From: Natronogracilivirga saccharolytica
Lineage (GTDB): Bacteria > Bacteroidota > Rhodothermia > Balneolales > Natronogracilivirgulaceae
DNA length: 64,000 bases
NCBI RefSeq assembly: GCF_017921895.1
Contig: NZ_JAFIDN010000005.1
Span: 186,001-250,000 of the forward strand
Reading direction: 5' to 3'
The notes under the pieces were generated by a model. The model was not told the origin of the DNA and did not search any database. It saw only the letters and a list, made by a program, of their open reading frames with translations. Both the position numbers and the translations under genes were made by a program. Shown piece by piece: positions 47,801-56,253 of this stretch; position 1 is the first letter of the stretch; every line of letters begins with the position of its first letter.

Positions 47801-48020
47801 TCGCCCCTTCGATGGGTTCTACGACCAGCCGGGACATATCTTCCGGTGCCACGTTTGAATAATTTACCGATACCGCCAGTACCGGGATGTTGAATTCCGG
47901 CATAAGGGTCACACGCAGGTTGGTCAGCGAAAACAGACCAAATCCCACCACCATCAATGACAGCATAAATACCGTCACCGGGCGCTTCAGGATTTTCTCT
48001 GTTATCGTAATCTTTCTCAT
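44838..48020 (-). CDS. RND efflux permease (second of operon)
   Basis: 1060 residues, the HAE1/AcrB-like inner-membrane pump with 12 membrane segments and two large periplasmic loops. The N-terminus VFMLSLMVVGFGLFSL is the first segment; the proton-relay helix reads GLALAIGLLVDNSIVVTES, so the first of the two usual aspartates is kept and the second is asparagine. GGMRGGRWGEGRGVQLTLYG is a glycine-rich periplasmic stretch. It overlaps the upstream permease gene by 4 bases. Two permeases with one adaptor suggest a hetero-trimeric pump, as in MdtBC, but this is inference. Confidence 0.9.
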   Translation of the reverse strand: MRKITITEKILKRPVTVFMLSLMVVGFGLFSLTNLRVTLMPEFNIPVLAVSVNYSNVAPEDMSRLVVEPIEGAIMGVEGIDELESNVRRGGAFIILRLKPGVHIQSTEMKVREAMDRIRAQLPSEANEPVIFQFDPDSAPIVQFSVESSVLGLDDLRQLSVEFIEPRFERLPGVASAETQGGLERNFFVSLDPYALSRHRVMPSEVLSALRNNNVNQPIGNLTTDRISYSVRAEAIFKSLEEIEQTVIRQNDEGIPVRVSDVANVENTFADISSVEEVNGKNSVTVQVQKQSDANTLDVAQSAVAEMNRMASLLPSSVTMQVLSNEGDFIANSINNLAQSALIALTVVVIILLIFMGGWRIAFVVAMSIPVSLTATFAAMYFAGITLNIISITGLALAIGLLVDNSIVVTESIAYKMVQGHGRFRAALDGTNEVGGALLGSTLTTLAVFIPILGVTGVTGTVTRDLALTISIAITSSFLASIILIPVLASIVMKPGQFDNRNFMFRLIGKVEKNYGKILFWILRRKYVVMLFVVAIIFGSFYFFRTIPGEFFPESDTGEFDVRVDLPAGTQLPATAELLRGYTDELLEMPEIRTVITSIGRQRWSRQSNVGQLNVLLVDQRERSRSTDEVMEEVESRFDDPGVDLEFSIAGSGPGGMRGGRWGEGRGVQLTLYGSDMQVLRDISYRIEDRMLQEPEVMSVSNPRTRPGPEFEFHPDRERIARLDVPTSQIASAFGTQSRGSRAGYFREDGREIPIEVRNDRKTFQNRSDMFSLELLQVDDVRMPITSLGNFELTESMQRLSRRDREVVLDLNIMTRENPEAYRSVIADIISDDIVLPDGYRYDFSGRMRMQDDSAREMGIAFLFALLLTYMVMASLFENFRDPFIIMFTVPLAFFGSLVFLFMTNTALSVPAYIGIVILVGIVVNNGIVLVDFIHQKTARGLDHRGKLTDEESESGASSKAVLNADRVYLVAFLQACKRRMRPILLTAMTTIFSMIPLALEVGVGSETWSPLAKSVIGGLAFATILTLFVVPAIVIGISKNRRELFRKGLAVPMPGGRQD

Positions 48021-51000
48021 GCTTCCTGCGTCAGCGGATCGTCTTTGCTTACAGTGTCAAAACCGGCTTTTTCGACTAATTTGGTAACAAGATTGTACAT
48101 GGACGGGACGGCGAAAAGCATCAGGATAGTGGACATGGCCAGTCCGCCGATAACCGTGCGTGCCATCGGACTCCAGGTTTCAGCCCCGGCCCCAAGCTGC
48201 AGGGCAAGCGGGGTCATGGCAAGAATGGTCGTCAGAGCTGTCATCAAAATAGGACGCAGACGACGGGTGGCGCCGTTGACGATGGCCTGATGGCGCTCCT
48301 GTCCGCGGGCCCTGAGAATTTTGATGTAGTCGATCATCACAATTCCGTTGTTCACCACAATACCGGTCAGAAGGACAAGACCGACCATCGCCGTTACACT
48401 GACCGGAGTTCCGGTGAACCACAGCATAAGCAGCACGCCGGTCAACGCCAGCGGTATGGTGACAATAATGATAAACGGTTCGAGCAGGCTTTCAAACTGC
48501 GATGCCATGACCATGTAGGTCAGCAGTCCGGCCACCATGAATGCGATCATCAGGTAAAAGAACGAACTTTGCTGATCTTCGGCGGCCCCTCCTACTTCAT
48601 AGCGGTATCCTTCAGGCCAGTTCATCTGATTCAGGGCACTTCGTGTCTGCTCTGTGGCCGTCCGCAGATCCAGACCGCCGAGCTCTGCATTGATTTCAAC
48701 CATGCGTTCCTGATTGATTCGGTGGATGCTGGCGGGGCCGGTCACCCGCTCGATTTGCGCGAGGTTTTTGAGCGGCATCCAGTCACCGGCCGGCGACCGT
48801 AGCTGGATATCGTCGAGCATTCCCGAGTGAGCGCGGTCGAACGGATCCAGCTGTACCATCACTTCGAACTCCACGCCCTGATCCACAAACGTGGTGGCAA
48901 CATTTCCTCTTACAGCATCACTGACGGCGCTGGTTACCTGTGCCGTGCTCATCCCGACCCTGGCGATGCGTTCACGATCCATATTGATCCGCAGCTCCGG
49001 CCGGCCCTGATCAACCGAACTGAACAGTCCGGCAATGCCGTCAATGTTACGCATCTGCTGCATTGCGGAAAAAGCAAGATCTTCGCGCACTTCCGGGTCA
49101 AACCCGTAGATCTGAACAATAAGCCCGGTCTCACCGTCCGGACTCAGCGGGTCTTCGCGAAGCTCGCGGATTTCTGCAGCGGGGACATCCTGCATGGCCC
49201 GGAGCAATGATGCGGTGATTTCCTGCTGACTCCGCGAGCGCTCTCCCACAGGAACCAGCTCCAGCCTCACGACACCCTGGTTTCCTCCCGGATTTTCAGC
49301 ACCTTCGATTCCCGTTTTGTCACCGTAATCAGATACCACTAGCCGGGCTTCGGGAACGTCACGTTCAATGATTTCCTCCATCTGAAGAATCGTGCGTTCC
49401 AGCTCAAAAAGGTTTACTCCCGGCTCACGCTGCACCTCAAGAACGATGTTGTTTTCATCCACCGTCGGGAAAAACTCACCGCCAAGCCGGTAGAAAATGG
49501 GGATGGACGCGGCAAGCAGGGCAAACGCAAGGAAGACGGTGAAACCGCTGTAAGACAGCACCTTGTCGATACTTCTGCGGTAGCGGTTTTCGACACTGTC
49601 GAATGCACGACCGAGAACCGGTGCGATTTTTTCAGAAAAGAATCTCCCGATGATGCCGAACAGCAGCGCCAGCATCATGTAAAATGGATAAAGCGGAAGC
49701 AGGACCAGAAAAGCGGGAATACTGATGATTCTTTTGATGACGGATGTCCGGCGCCACGCCATCAGCCGCTGCAGCGGAGTCAATGCGCGGCTCTCCCCTT
49801 CAGAGCCGGCACCTTCTGCCTTCTTTTTGCTTTCGGCTTCACGCTGCGTTTCCCTGCTGAAAAACCGGGATGCCATCACGGGGATGAGTGTCAGAGCTAC
49901 CAATACCGAAACAATCAGGGCAAATGAGACCGTGAGCGCCAGATCCCGGAACAGGAGTCCGGCAATGCCGGGAACAAACAGCACCGGCAGAAAAACGACA
50001 AGCGTAGTGAGTGTCGACATAACCACCGGCGCGGACACCTCCTGCGCACCAAGAACAGCAGACCTGGCACCGTCCTCCCCGTCCTCACGGAACCGGAATA
50101 TGTTCTCGAGCACCACCACGGCATTGTCAACGACCAGACCAACGGCGAGGGTCAGTCCCGAAAGCGAAATGATATTCATGCTCACATCCGCCCAGTGCAT
50201 GATGCTGAAGGTGGCTATGATCGAGACCGGAATGGATATCGCCACAATCAGTGATGACCGCCCGCTTCGCAGGAAGAGCAGCAACATCAGCATGACAAGA
50301 AATACTGCCTGAAAGGCTGTCAGGATAAGGTTCCGGATGGACATCTCGATGAAATCAGCCTGATTTGTCAGGACATCCAGCTGCACGCCGGCCGGCAGGA
50401 TCCGTTGGAGATCCTCTATCGATTCCATCACTCCCCCGGCAGCCATGACCACATTGCTGTCGCTTTGCCGGTATACGTTGATGATCACACCGTCATTACC
50501 CTGTACGCGGACATTACCGATCGGCTGGGCGATTCCGTCCTCCACCCGGGCGACATCCTTCAGATAGACCGGACTACCCTCATTGTTTCCGACAACGGTC
50601 TGACGAATCTGATCAATATTCCGGAAGTCACCAACCGTACGCAGTGAGTAGGTGGTCTCTCCCTCCTCAAGCTCACCCGCAGGCACCTGAATATTCTCAT
50701 CACGCAGCGTGCCGGCGATATCGGATATACTCAGGTTGTACGCGCGCATGTCGGCGCTGCGAATCCGGATATTGATCTGGCGGTCGTAACCACCTGCGGT
50801 AGCGGCCGATGCCACGCCGCTGATGCGTTCAATGCGTTGTTCCAGCTGCTGGGTGGCGATGGTGCGCAGTTCGCGGGGACTCCGGTTGTTGCTGGTCAAA
50901 GTAAGCACGACAACAGGCTCGTCATTCGGATCATACGAAAAGACGATGGGCTGCTCGGCATCATCCGGCAGACTCCGCCGGATCATATCAAGACGTTTGC

Positions 51001-51328
51001 GAACCTCGGTCTCTGCAAAAAACAGATCCGTGCCCCAGTTGAAGTTCAGCCGCACTACCGACGCCCCCTGGCTGGACTGTGACCGGACCCGCTCGATGCC
51101 CGACACGCTGCCCACGGATTCTTCGATGGGCCTGGTGATGAGCGTTTCCATATCTTCCGGAGCCACACCTTCGTATGTGGTATAAATGGTGACGGTCGGA
51201 AACGAAACATCCGGATAGAGGTTCAGCCTGAGATTCATCAGGCCGAAAATTCCGAAACCGATCAGGATCAGGCTTGCCATCAAAAAAGTGACCGGCCTTT
51301 TAACTGCAAGTCGGGATAAGTTCTTCAT
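48017..51328 (-). CDS. RND efflux permease (first of operon)
   Basis: 1103 residues from the ATG at 51328 (a TTG two codons upstream is less likely). It is an AcrB-like pump with 12 membrane segments. SGLTLAVGLVVDNAVVVLEN carries the proton-relay aspartate, again D-N and not D-D. Between segments 6 and 7 there is a long extra cytoplasmic/amphipathic stretch (about residues 500-590, ETQREAESKKKAEGAG and following), longer than in AcrB. The gene is 9 bases after the adaptor gene. Confidence 0.9.
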   Translation of the reverse strand: MKNLSRLAVKRPVTFLMASLILIGFGIFGLMNLRLNLYPDVSFPTVTIYTTYEGVAPEDMETLITRPIEESVGSVSGIERVRSQSSQGASVVRLNFNWGTDLFFAETEVRKRLDMIRRSLPDDAEQPIVFSYDPNDEPVVVLTLTSNNRSPRELRTIATQQLEQRIERISGVASAATAGGYDRQINIRIRSADMRAYNLSISDIAGTLRDENIQVPAGELEEGETTYSLRTVGDFRNIDQIRQTVVGNNEGSPVYLKDVARVEDGIAQPIGNVRVQGNDGVIINVYRQSDSNVVMAAGGVMESIEDLQRILPAGVQLDVLTNQADFIEMSIRNLILTAFQAVFLVMLMLLLFLRSGRSSLIVAISIPVSIIATFSIMHWADVSMNIISLSGLTLAVGLVVDNAVVVLENIFRFREDGEDGARSAVLGAQEVSAPVVMSTLTTLVVFLPVLFVPGIAGLLFRDLALTVSFALIVSVLVALTLIPVMASRFFSRETQREAESKKKAEGAGSEGESRALTPLQRLMAWRRTSVIKRIISIPAFLVLLPLYPFYMMLALLFGIIGRFFSEKIAPVLGRAFDSVENRYRRSIDKVLSYSGFTVFLAFALLAASIPIFYRLGGEFFPTVDENNIVLEVQREPGVNLFELERTILQMEEIIERDVPEARLVVSDYGDKTGIEGAENPGGNQGVVRLELVPVGERSRSQQEITASLLRAMQDVPAAEIRELREDPLSPDGETGLIVQIYGFDPEVREDLAFSAMQQMRNIDGIAGLFSSVDQGRPELRINMDRERIARVGMSTAQVTSAVSDAVRGNVATTFVDQGVEFEVMVQLDPFDRAHSGMLDDIQLRSPAGDWMPLKNLAQIERVTGPASIHRINQERMVEINAELGGLDLRTATEQTRSALNQMNWPEGYRYEVGGAAEDQQSSFFYLMIAFMVAGLLTYMVMASQFESLLEPFIIIVTIPLALTGVLLMLWFTGTPVSVTAMVGLVLLTGIVVNNGIVMIDYIKILRARGQERHQAIVNGATRRLRPILMTALTTILAMTPLALQLGAGAETWSPMARTVIGGLAMSTILMLFAVPSMYNLVTKLVEKAGFDTVSKDDPLTQEA

Positions 51329-51337
51329 ATGCAACTA

Positions 51338-52552
51338 TTACCGGTTACTTCCCGCTGTTTCTGACGGCGGTTCGCCCTCAAGGTGTTGTTCCTGCCCGGG
51401 CCGGCGATCCTGTCCGGCGACGCGTATCCGGTCCCCGTCGCTGATGTTCCGCTGACCGGTGATAATCAGCTTTTCATCCGGCTCAAGTCCGGACAGCACC
51501 TCAACACGTTCGCCTTGCTCAAGCCCGATTTCAATCTGGCGCTGCTCGGCAACGGTGTCGCCAACAGCAACGAATGCGGCATAGTTACGCCGGATTTCCA
51601 CCGTATTTGTTTCCGGCTCGATATAGGTTTCGATTTGCTCGATGGTTGCTGAACGCGGGATGACGACGGAGTTTTCGTTGGTCCTGAGCGTTACGCGTGA
51701 CTCCATAAGTGATCCCTGGCGGACGCGCGGAGAGATATCAGTAAGACTGACCACTACCTCACCAAGGCCGGTTGCTTCGTTCAACTGCGGACTGATTCTG
51801 GATACAACCCCTTCGGCGGCAATTCCGTCCCGATTGGAAAACCGCAGTTCAACAGGCAGCCCCACCGTAATCTCTTCCCAGTCCTGCGTCGGCAGGAAGA
51901 GCCTGGTTTCATAACCGACGATATTGGCTATCTCAAATGCCGGCTCTCCGGTGCGGGCAAGATCACCCTGGGCCACCATCCGGTTTGTCACAACGCCATC
52001 GACCGGAGACCGGATTTCGGTATTTTCCAGATCTTCACGGCTTTGCGTGAGCGCGGCTCTGGCGGATTCATACTGGGCTCTGCTGCTTTCGTATGCCGAC
52101 CGGGCATCATCCAGTTCGCTCCGGCTTGCGGCATTGCGCTCATACAGCTGCTGCTGCCGCTCATAACTCGTGCTGTCCCGCTGGTAAGCCGACCGGCTTT
52201 GGCGAAGCTGCGCTTGTGCCTGCTCGAGGGCATCCCGGTAGGGAACGTCATAAATTTTTGCAAGAACATCACCCTGGCTTACGGAATCGCCGAGATCGGC
52301 ATCAATGCGGACAATCCGGTTACTGACTTGCGGGATAACGGTAACCACATCCTGAGCCTTGATAGATCCGAAAGCTCTGATCTGTTCGGAAATGGAAGAA
52401 GTGGAAACAGATGCCACTTCAACGCTGACAGCTTCCCGTTCCTGCTGCCATCCGCCGCCGCCACGTCCCTGGCCGCCGGAATCGCTTCCGCATGATGTCA
52501 TCAAAAATAGTGAAGCTAAAAAAATTGCGGTACAAGTAAATCGTGTAATCAA
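51338..52552 (-). CDS. RND periplasmic adaptor (membrane fusion) lipoprotein
   Basis: 404 residues. It seems to start at a TTG (52552): no in-frame ATG precedes the signal peptide, and the lipobox MTSC (C21) fits this start. Domain order is the usual one: barrel-sandwich hybrid around RIDADLGDSVSQGDVLAKIY and ENTEIRSPVDGVVTNRMV, alpha-helical hairpin coiled coil (about residues 115-180), beta barrel and membrane-proximal domain (EVLSGLEPDEKLIITGQ). It links the permeases to an outer-membrane TolC-like channel, which is not encoded here. It is the first gene of the operon. Confidence 0.9.
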   Translation of the reverse strand: MITRFTCTAIFLASLFLMTSCGSDSGGQGRGGGGWQQEREAVSVEVASVSTSSISEQIRAFGSIKAQDVVTVIPQVSNRIVRIDADLGDSVSQGDVLAKIYDVPYRDALEQAQAQLRQSRSAYQRDSTSYERQQQLYERNAASRSELDDARSAYESSRAQYESARAALTQSREDLENTEIRSPVDGVVTNRMVAQGDLARTGEPAFEIANIVGYETRLFLPTQDWEEITVGLPVELRFSNRDGIAAEGVVSRISPQLNEATGLGEVVVSLTDISPRVRQGSLMESRVTLRTNENSVVIPRSATIEQIETYIEPETNTVEIRRNYAAFVAVGDTVAEQRQIEIGLEQGERVEVLSGLEPDEKLIITGQRNISDGDRIRVAGQDRRPGQEQHLEGEPPSETAGSNR

Positions 52553-52933
52553 GACATCCGGATTAAGCTATGAAAGGTTACAGATAACGGTCAATGTTAC
52601 GGGTACTGGATTAAACTATGACAGCAAACTACTTATCATCTCATTAGACGAACAGAACAGCAAATTGTTGGAAAAAATTTGCCGCCCGGATTTTTTTTGG
52701 GGGAGACGGCTGCACTTTAAGAAAGAGACTGTTTTCACAGGAAACAGCTGCACTTTCAGAAAGCAGCTGCATTCTCAAGATTTGGCTGCAATTTGAGGAA
52801 GTTGCTGAAAAGCCGCCCGGGCATGGCATCTGCCTGATGAAATCCTGTCCTGCATCGCAACAGGTAAACGGGCGATGAGATGGAGTACAGACCGGATGCT
52901 GTCTCCACTTTCTCATCGCATCATTCAATCCGT
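52553..52933. other. Intergenic region upstream of the RND operon
   Basis: 381 bases. The first 100 bases are AT-rich and should hold the promoter of the efflux operon. From 52708 to about 52810 there are five degenerate units of 18-20 bp with the core GCTGCACTTT. No gene is supported. Confidence 0.55.
52708..52810. repeat. Degenerate tandem repeat, unit about 19 bp
   Basis: Core GCTGCA(C/T)TTTNAGAAAG recurs at about 52709, 52747, 52766 and 52785, with a weaker unit near 52727. Spacing is 18-20 bases, less exact than the 18-bp arrays elsewhere in the window. Confidence 0.6.
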
Positions 52934-54559
52934 TCATCCCATATACGGATACTCCCACTCCTTCGGCGGTTCGTGGGTTTCCTTGATGGCACGTGCCGAG
53001 AGCCAGCGAAGCATGTTCTGCTTGCTTCCGGCCTTATCATTGGTACCGGATTTGCGTGCGCCTCCAAACGGCTGCTGGTTGACTACGGCTGCGGTCGGCT
53101 TGTCATTGATATAGAAATTGCCGGCCGCATCCTGAAGGGCATCTGACATCTGATTGATGACATACCGGTTTTTGGCAAAAATCGCTCCGGTAAGACCGTA
53201 TGGTGATGTCTTGTTGCAAAGATCGAGGGTCGCTTCGAAATCATCATCCTTGTAGACATAGATCGTGAGCACCGGTCCGAATATTTCCTCCTGCATGGTT
53301 TTGAAATGCGGGTTACCGGTAAGGATGACGGTCGGTTCCACAAAGTAGCCGGTGCTGTCATCGTATGAGCCTCCGGCGATTATCTCCGCGTCATCGGCTT
53401 CACTTGCAAAATCGATATACCCGGTAATGCTGTCGAAGGCTTTTTTATCTATTACCGCTCCCATGAAAGTGGAAAAGTCCGATATGTCGCCGGTCTTGAT
53501 TTTTGCCACTTCGGCCAGAAATGTCTCTTTGAATTCCGGCCAGATCGACTCCGGAACATACATCCGTGATGCAGCGGAGCATTTTTGACCCTGGTATTCA
53601 TATGCTCCCCGGAGTGCAGCAACGGCAAGTTCCTTGACATCTGCTGAGTTGTGGGCAAAAATAAAGTCCTTCCCGCCGGTTTCTCCGACAATCCGCGGGT
53701 AAGAGTGGTACTTGTCCAGGTTTTCAGCTGTCTTCTTCCAAAGATGATTGAATGTGCCTTCGGATCCGGTAAACTGGAGTCCGGCAAATTGGGGGCTTTC
53801 CATGACCGGATCACCGACATCCGGACCGGAACCCGGAACAAAGTTGATGACACCATCGGGCAGACCCGCTTCCTGAAGCAGTTTCATCATGAAAAAATTC
53901 GAGTAAATGGAACTGGTTGCCGGTTTCCAGACCACCACATTGCCGCACATCGCCATGGAAGTGGGCAGGTTAACGGCAATGGCCGTGAAATTAAACGGCG
54001 TTACTGCGAACAGGAATCCTTCGAGCGGACGGTATTCTACTCTGTTCCACATACCATCAGGCGAGTAAGGCTGATCGGACATTACGCCTGTAAGATAGTG
54101 GGCGTTGAAACGAAGAAAATCGGCCAGTTCGCCGACAGCCTCGATTTCGGCCTGCTGCGGTGTTTTTGATTGACCGAGCATGGTGGCGGCATTGATCGTA
54201 TACCGCCAGTTGCCGGTCAGCATATCTGCTGCTTTGAGAAATACGGCGACGCGGTCCTGCCATGGTGTTGCTGCCCACTCTTTGCGCGCTTCGAGTGCTG
54301 CCTCGATGGCCATATTGACCTCTTTATTATTTGCAAGGTGCAATGTACCGAGTTTGTGACCGTGATTATGAGGCATCACGACAGGCTTGGTGCTGTTTGT
54401 CCGTACTTCCTTCCCTCCGATAATCAGTGGAATTTCAACTTCTTCGGAGCTTAACCGTTTCAGTTCGGCCTGCAGCCCTGATCTGCCGGGAGTGCCCGGG
54501 GCGTACGACAGATACGGTTCGTTTTTCGGTTCCGGGACGTTAAAATATGCCTGTGTCAT
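52934..54559 (-). CDS. pruA: L-glutamate gamma-semialdehyde (P5C) dehydrogenase
   Basis: 541 residues, a single-domain aldehyde dehydrogenase that oxidises glutamate semialdehyde from proline or ornithine to glutamate with NAD+. Visible parts are TPFNFTAIAVNLPTSMAMCG (187-206), FTGSEGTF (263-270), the general base E293 in VGETGGKD, the nucleophile C327 in YQGQKCSAASR and EIFGPVLTIYVYKD. GQKCSA and the N-terminal PKNEPYLSYAPGT fit the eukaryote-like/Bacteroidota P5CDH type. No proline dehydrogenase is next to it. Confidence 0.93.
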   Translation of the reverse strand: MTQAYFNVPEPKNEPYLSYAPGTPGRSGLQAELKRLSSEEVEIPLIIGGKEVRTNSTKPVVMPHNHGHKLGTLHLANNKEVNMAIEAALEARKEWAATPWQDRVAVFLKAADMLTGNWRYTINAATMLGQSKTPQQAEIEAVGELADFLRFNAHYLTGVMSDQPYSPDGMWNRVEYRPLEGFLFAVTPFNFTAIAVNLPTSMAMCGNVVVWKPATSSIYSNFFMMKLLQEAGLPDGVINFVPGSGPDVGDPVMESPQFAGLQFTGSEGTFNHLWKKTAENLDKYHSYPRIVGETGGKDFIFAHNSADVKELAVAALRGAYEYQGQKCSAASRMYVPESIWPEFKETFLAEVAKIKTGDISDFSTFMGAVIDKKAFDSITGYIDFASEADDAEIIAGGSYDDSTGYFVEPTVILTGNPHFKTMQEEIFGPVLTIYVYKDDDFEATLDLCNKTSPYGLTGAIFAKNRYVINQMSDALQDAAGNFYINDKPTAAVVNQQPFGGARKSGTNDKAGSKQNMLRWLSARAIKETHEPPKEWEYPYMG

Positions 54560-55310
54560 GCTTTCTCCTGTTTTTTAAAGTTCAAAATCCGCAATTACCG
54601 GGTGTTGTTTCTTATAATACGGTTGTTTTTCACTACAATATCTGACAAGGGTAACAATATGCGCCTCTTCATGATTTCATAAAGCGCTTTTTCAGATTGA
54701 GAGCGTTGGTTTTCACAGGCAAAATAAGGGATAGTCAATTTAAGATTCCAGTAATTAAAAAAACTTCTTTCAGGTCATTTCGCGCTGGTTCCTGATTATT
54801 CCACTCCGTGCGTTCCCGTGCTGATTTTAAATGCAGCATCCTGTCTTTGCTCCTTTTCCATATTAATTACTTGTCACGATACATAAAAAAAGTGTTCGTT
54901 ATTCCATTTTATATTAAAATAAAAGCGTTTCCAAAAAGGGCTTTCATACATTTTTGTGTCATTATTCTATTGAAAGCGTTTTTACATGGCTGCTATACTA
55001 CAAAAAACCGCTTTCACATTTTTGTAAATTTTTAGTCCATTATTCCATACCCCTTATATATACATGGAAAAGCCCTTCCACTACACGGTAAATTATTGCA
55101 CCAAAACATTTTACAGCAACAAAGAGAACCTTTTGAACGCAATTTTGGTTATATTATCACGTATCAAAAACAGAGTAAAATCCTGTGTACGGATAACAAA
55201 AAGAATAGCACCATTTGCACAAATGCAGGAATCTGCCTGCTTTTAAAAATTGAGAGAAAATATCTCTTCCTATTCTTTTTAAATGTGAACAAAAACCAGA
55301 CAATATCATT
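54560..55310. other. AT-rich, repeat-bearing gap
   Basis: 751 bases, clearly richer in A+T than the flanks from about 54700 onward. Short frames here have no gene-like content. GCTTTCA...CATTTTTGT followed by CATTATTC(C/T)AT occurs twice (from about 54940 and 55010), with a third partial copy near 54895. The inverted repeat at 54971-55016 is listed separately. It may be decayed foreign DNA. Confidence 0.5.
54971..55016. repeat. Imperfect inverted repeat in AT-rich gap
   Basis: TGAAAGCGTTTTT (54971-54983) and AAAAAACCGCTTTCA (55002-55016) form about 13 pairs with one bulge around an 18-base loop. It may be a terminator-like or cruciform structure. No gene is directly linked to it. Confidence 0.5.
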
Positions 55311-55766
55311 ATGAGATATCCAAACACAAAAAACACAACAGCAATATTTGCAGCTTTTATTCCGCTGCTTATCATAACACTCTTCTTTATAACTCAGGGT
55401 GAGTCAACGACTAATAATATGGACGGCAATCAGGAAACTGTTCAGAATCAGTCAATGAACTGGGCCTTTGACGCTGATAATGTTGTTTTCACATCAAGTG
55501 AAATGAGCCGTCTCGCCAGAGAGCTGCATGAAGAATCAGAGGGCTATCAGCGTGCTGCAGTACTTGATTCGTTGCTTTTGCAGATCACAGCCAGGCTGAC
55601 AACCAATGAACAGCCTGTACCAATGGCACTCACCGACTTGCTCCGCGATGTATCTGTAGCACATCCGGAAAGTGAAACCAGGCTGTTTGCATACACGGCA
55701 ATGATGAAGGCGCTCGAAAACGAAGAGCTCAGCTATGAAACCCATGAAGAGTTCGCTTCAAACTAA
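55311..55766 (+). CDS. Small membrane-anchored protein of unknown function
   Basis: 151 residues. One hydrophobic segment (about 10-29) near the N-terminus makes an anchor or signal; the rest is acidic, helical and without cysteine (SSEMSRLARELHEESEGYQRA and following). I do not recognise a family. It may be a poorly conserved local gene, as its upstream DNA is AT-rich and repeat-bearing. Codon use looks normal for the window. No partner gene is evident. Confidence 0.5.
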   Translation: MRYPNTKNTTAIFAAFIPLLIITLFFITQGESTTNNMDGNQETVQNQSMNWAFDADNVVFTSSEMSRLARELHEESEGYQRAAVLDSLLLQITARLTTNEQPVPMALTDLLRDVSVAHPESETRLFAYTAMMKALENEELSYETHEEFASN

Positions 55767-55784
55767 ACAGACGTCCATACCAGC

Positions 55785-55802
55785 GCACATGACATCATGT
55801 GC
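55785..55802. repeat. Palindrome GCACATGA-CA-TCATGTGC
   Basis: Two perfect 8-bp arms around two bases, 19 bases after the preceding stop codon. It could be an operator or a small terminator stem. Confidence 0.4.
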
Positions 55803-55859
55803 TCCTTCATACCGTTTAAATAAACGAAGCACCCATATCAAACCATCATAACTTTCCGT

Positions 55860-55897
55860 ATCGGGATAAACTGTACCAATACAGTATTATTCCCGAT
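55860..55897. repeat. Long hairpin
   Basis: ATCGGGA..ACTGTA pairs with TACAGT..TCCCGAT around a CCAA loop, about 15 pairs with small internal bulges. No T-run follows, so it is not a standard terminator. It lies in the 487-base gap 55767-56253, which otherwise holds a pyrimidine-rich tract at about 55970-56110. Confidence 0.55.
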
Positions 55898-55990
55898 GAA
55901 CAGCGGAAACGGGCAGTAAAAACATCCCTCAAAACACGGGATCCCGTTTCCCTCCCGGCGGAAGCCCTTTCCTCCCCGGATCACTTTTCA

Positions 55991-56076
55991 CCGCTTTTTT
56001 CCCGCACTTCCCCGCTTCTTTTCACCTTTCTTCCTCACTCTCCCCCATTCGGTTCCGCTTTTTTCGGCACTTTCCC
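55991..56076. repeat. Pyrimidine-rich tract with a 64-bp tandem duplication
   Basis: CCGCTTTTTTCCCGCACTTC (from 55991) recurs as CCGCTTTTTTCGGCACTTTC (from 56055). The stretch between is nearly all C and T. It also makes a spurious basic frame on the other strand. Confidence 0.45.
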
Positions 56077-56253
56077 AGATTCCATTTCTCTTTTTCCTTT
56101 TTACACTTTTCTCTCCGTTGCGGATGTATTCTGTCAGGCTCATTAACGAATCATTTCTTATTATTGAGCAAATCCTTTTGACAGTTTCCTTTTTTGACAT
56201 TCCCGGCATTTTTAATATCCAACCCAGATGTCATCATGTGACATAGCGTAACA

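Noticed and set aside
54808-55246. Two short plus-strand frames in the AT-rich gap
   Set aside because: Low complexity, no domain, no good start context.
55988-56209. Minus-strand basic frame of 73 codons
   Set aside because: Made from a purine-rich repeat tract; no domain, and composition is explained by the tract.
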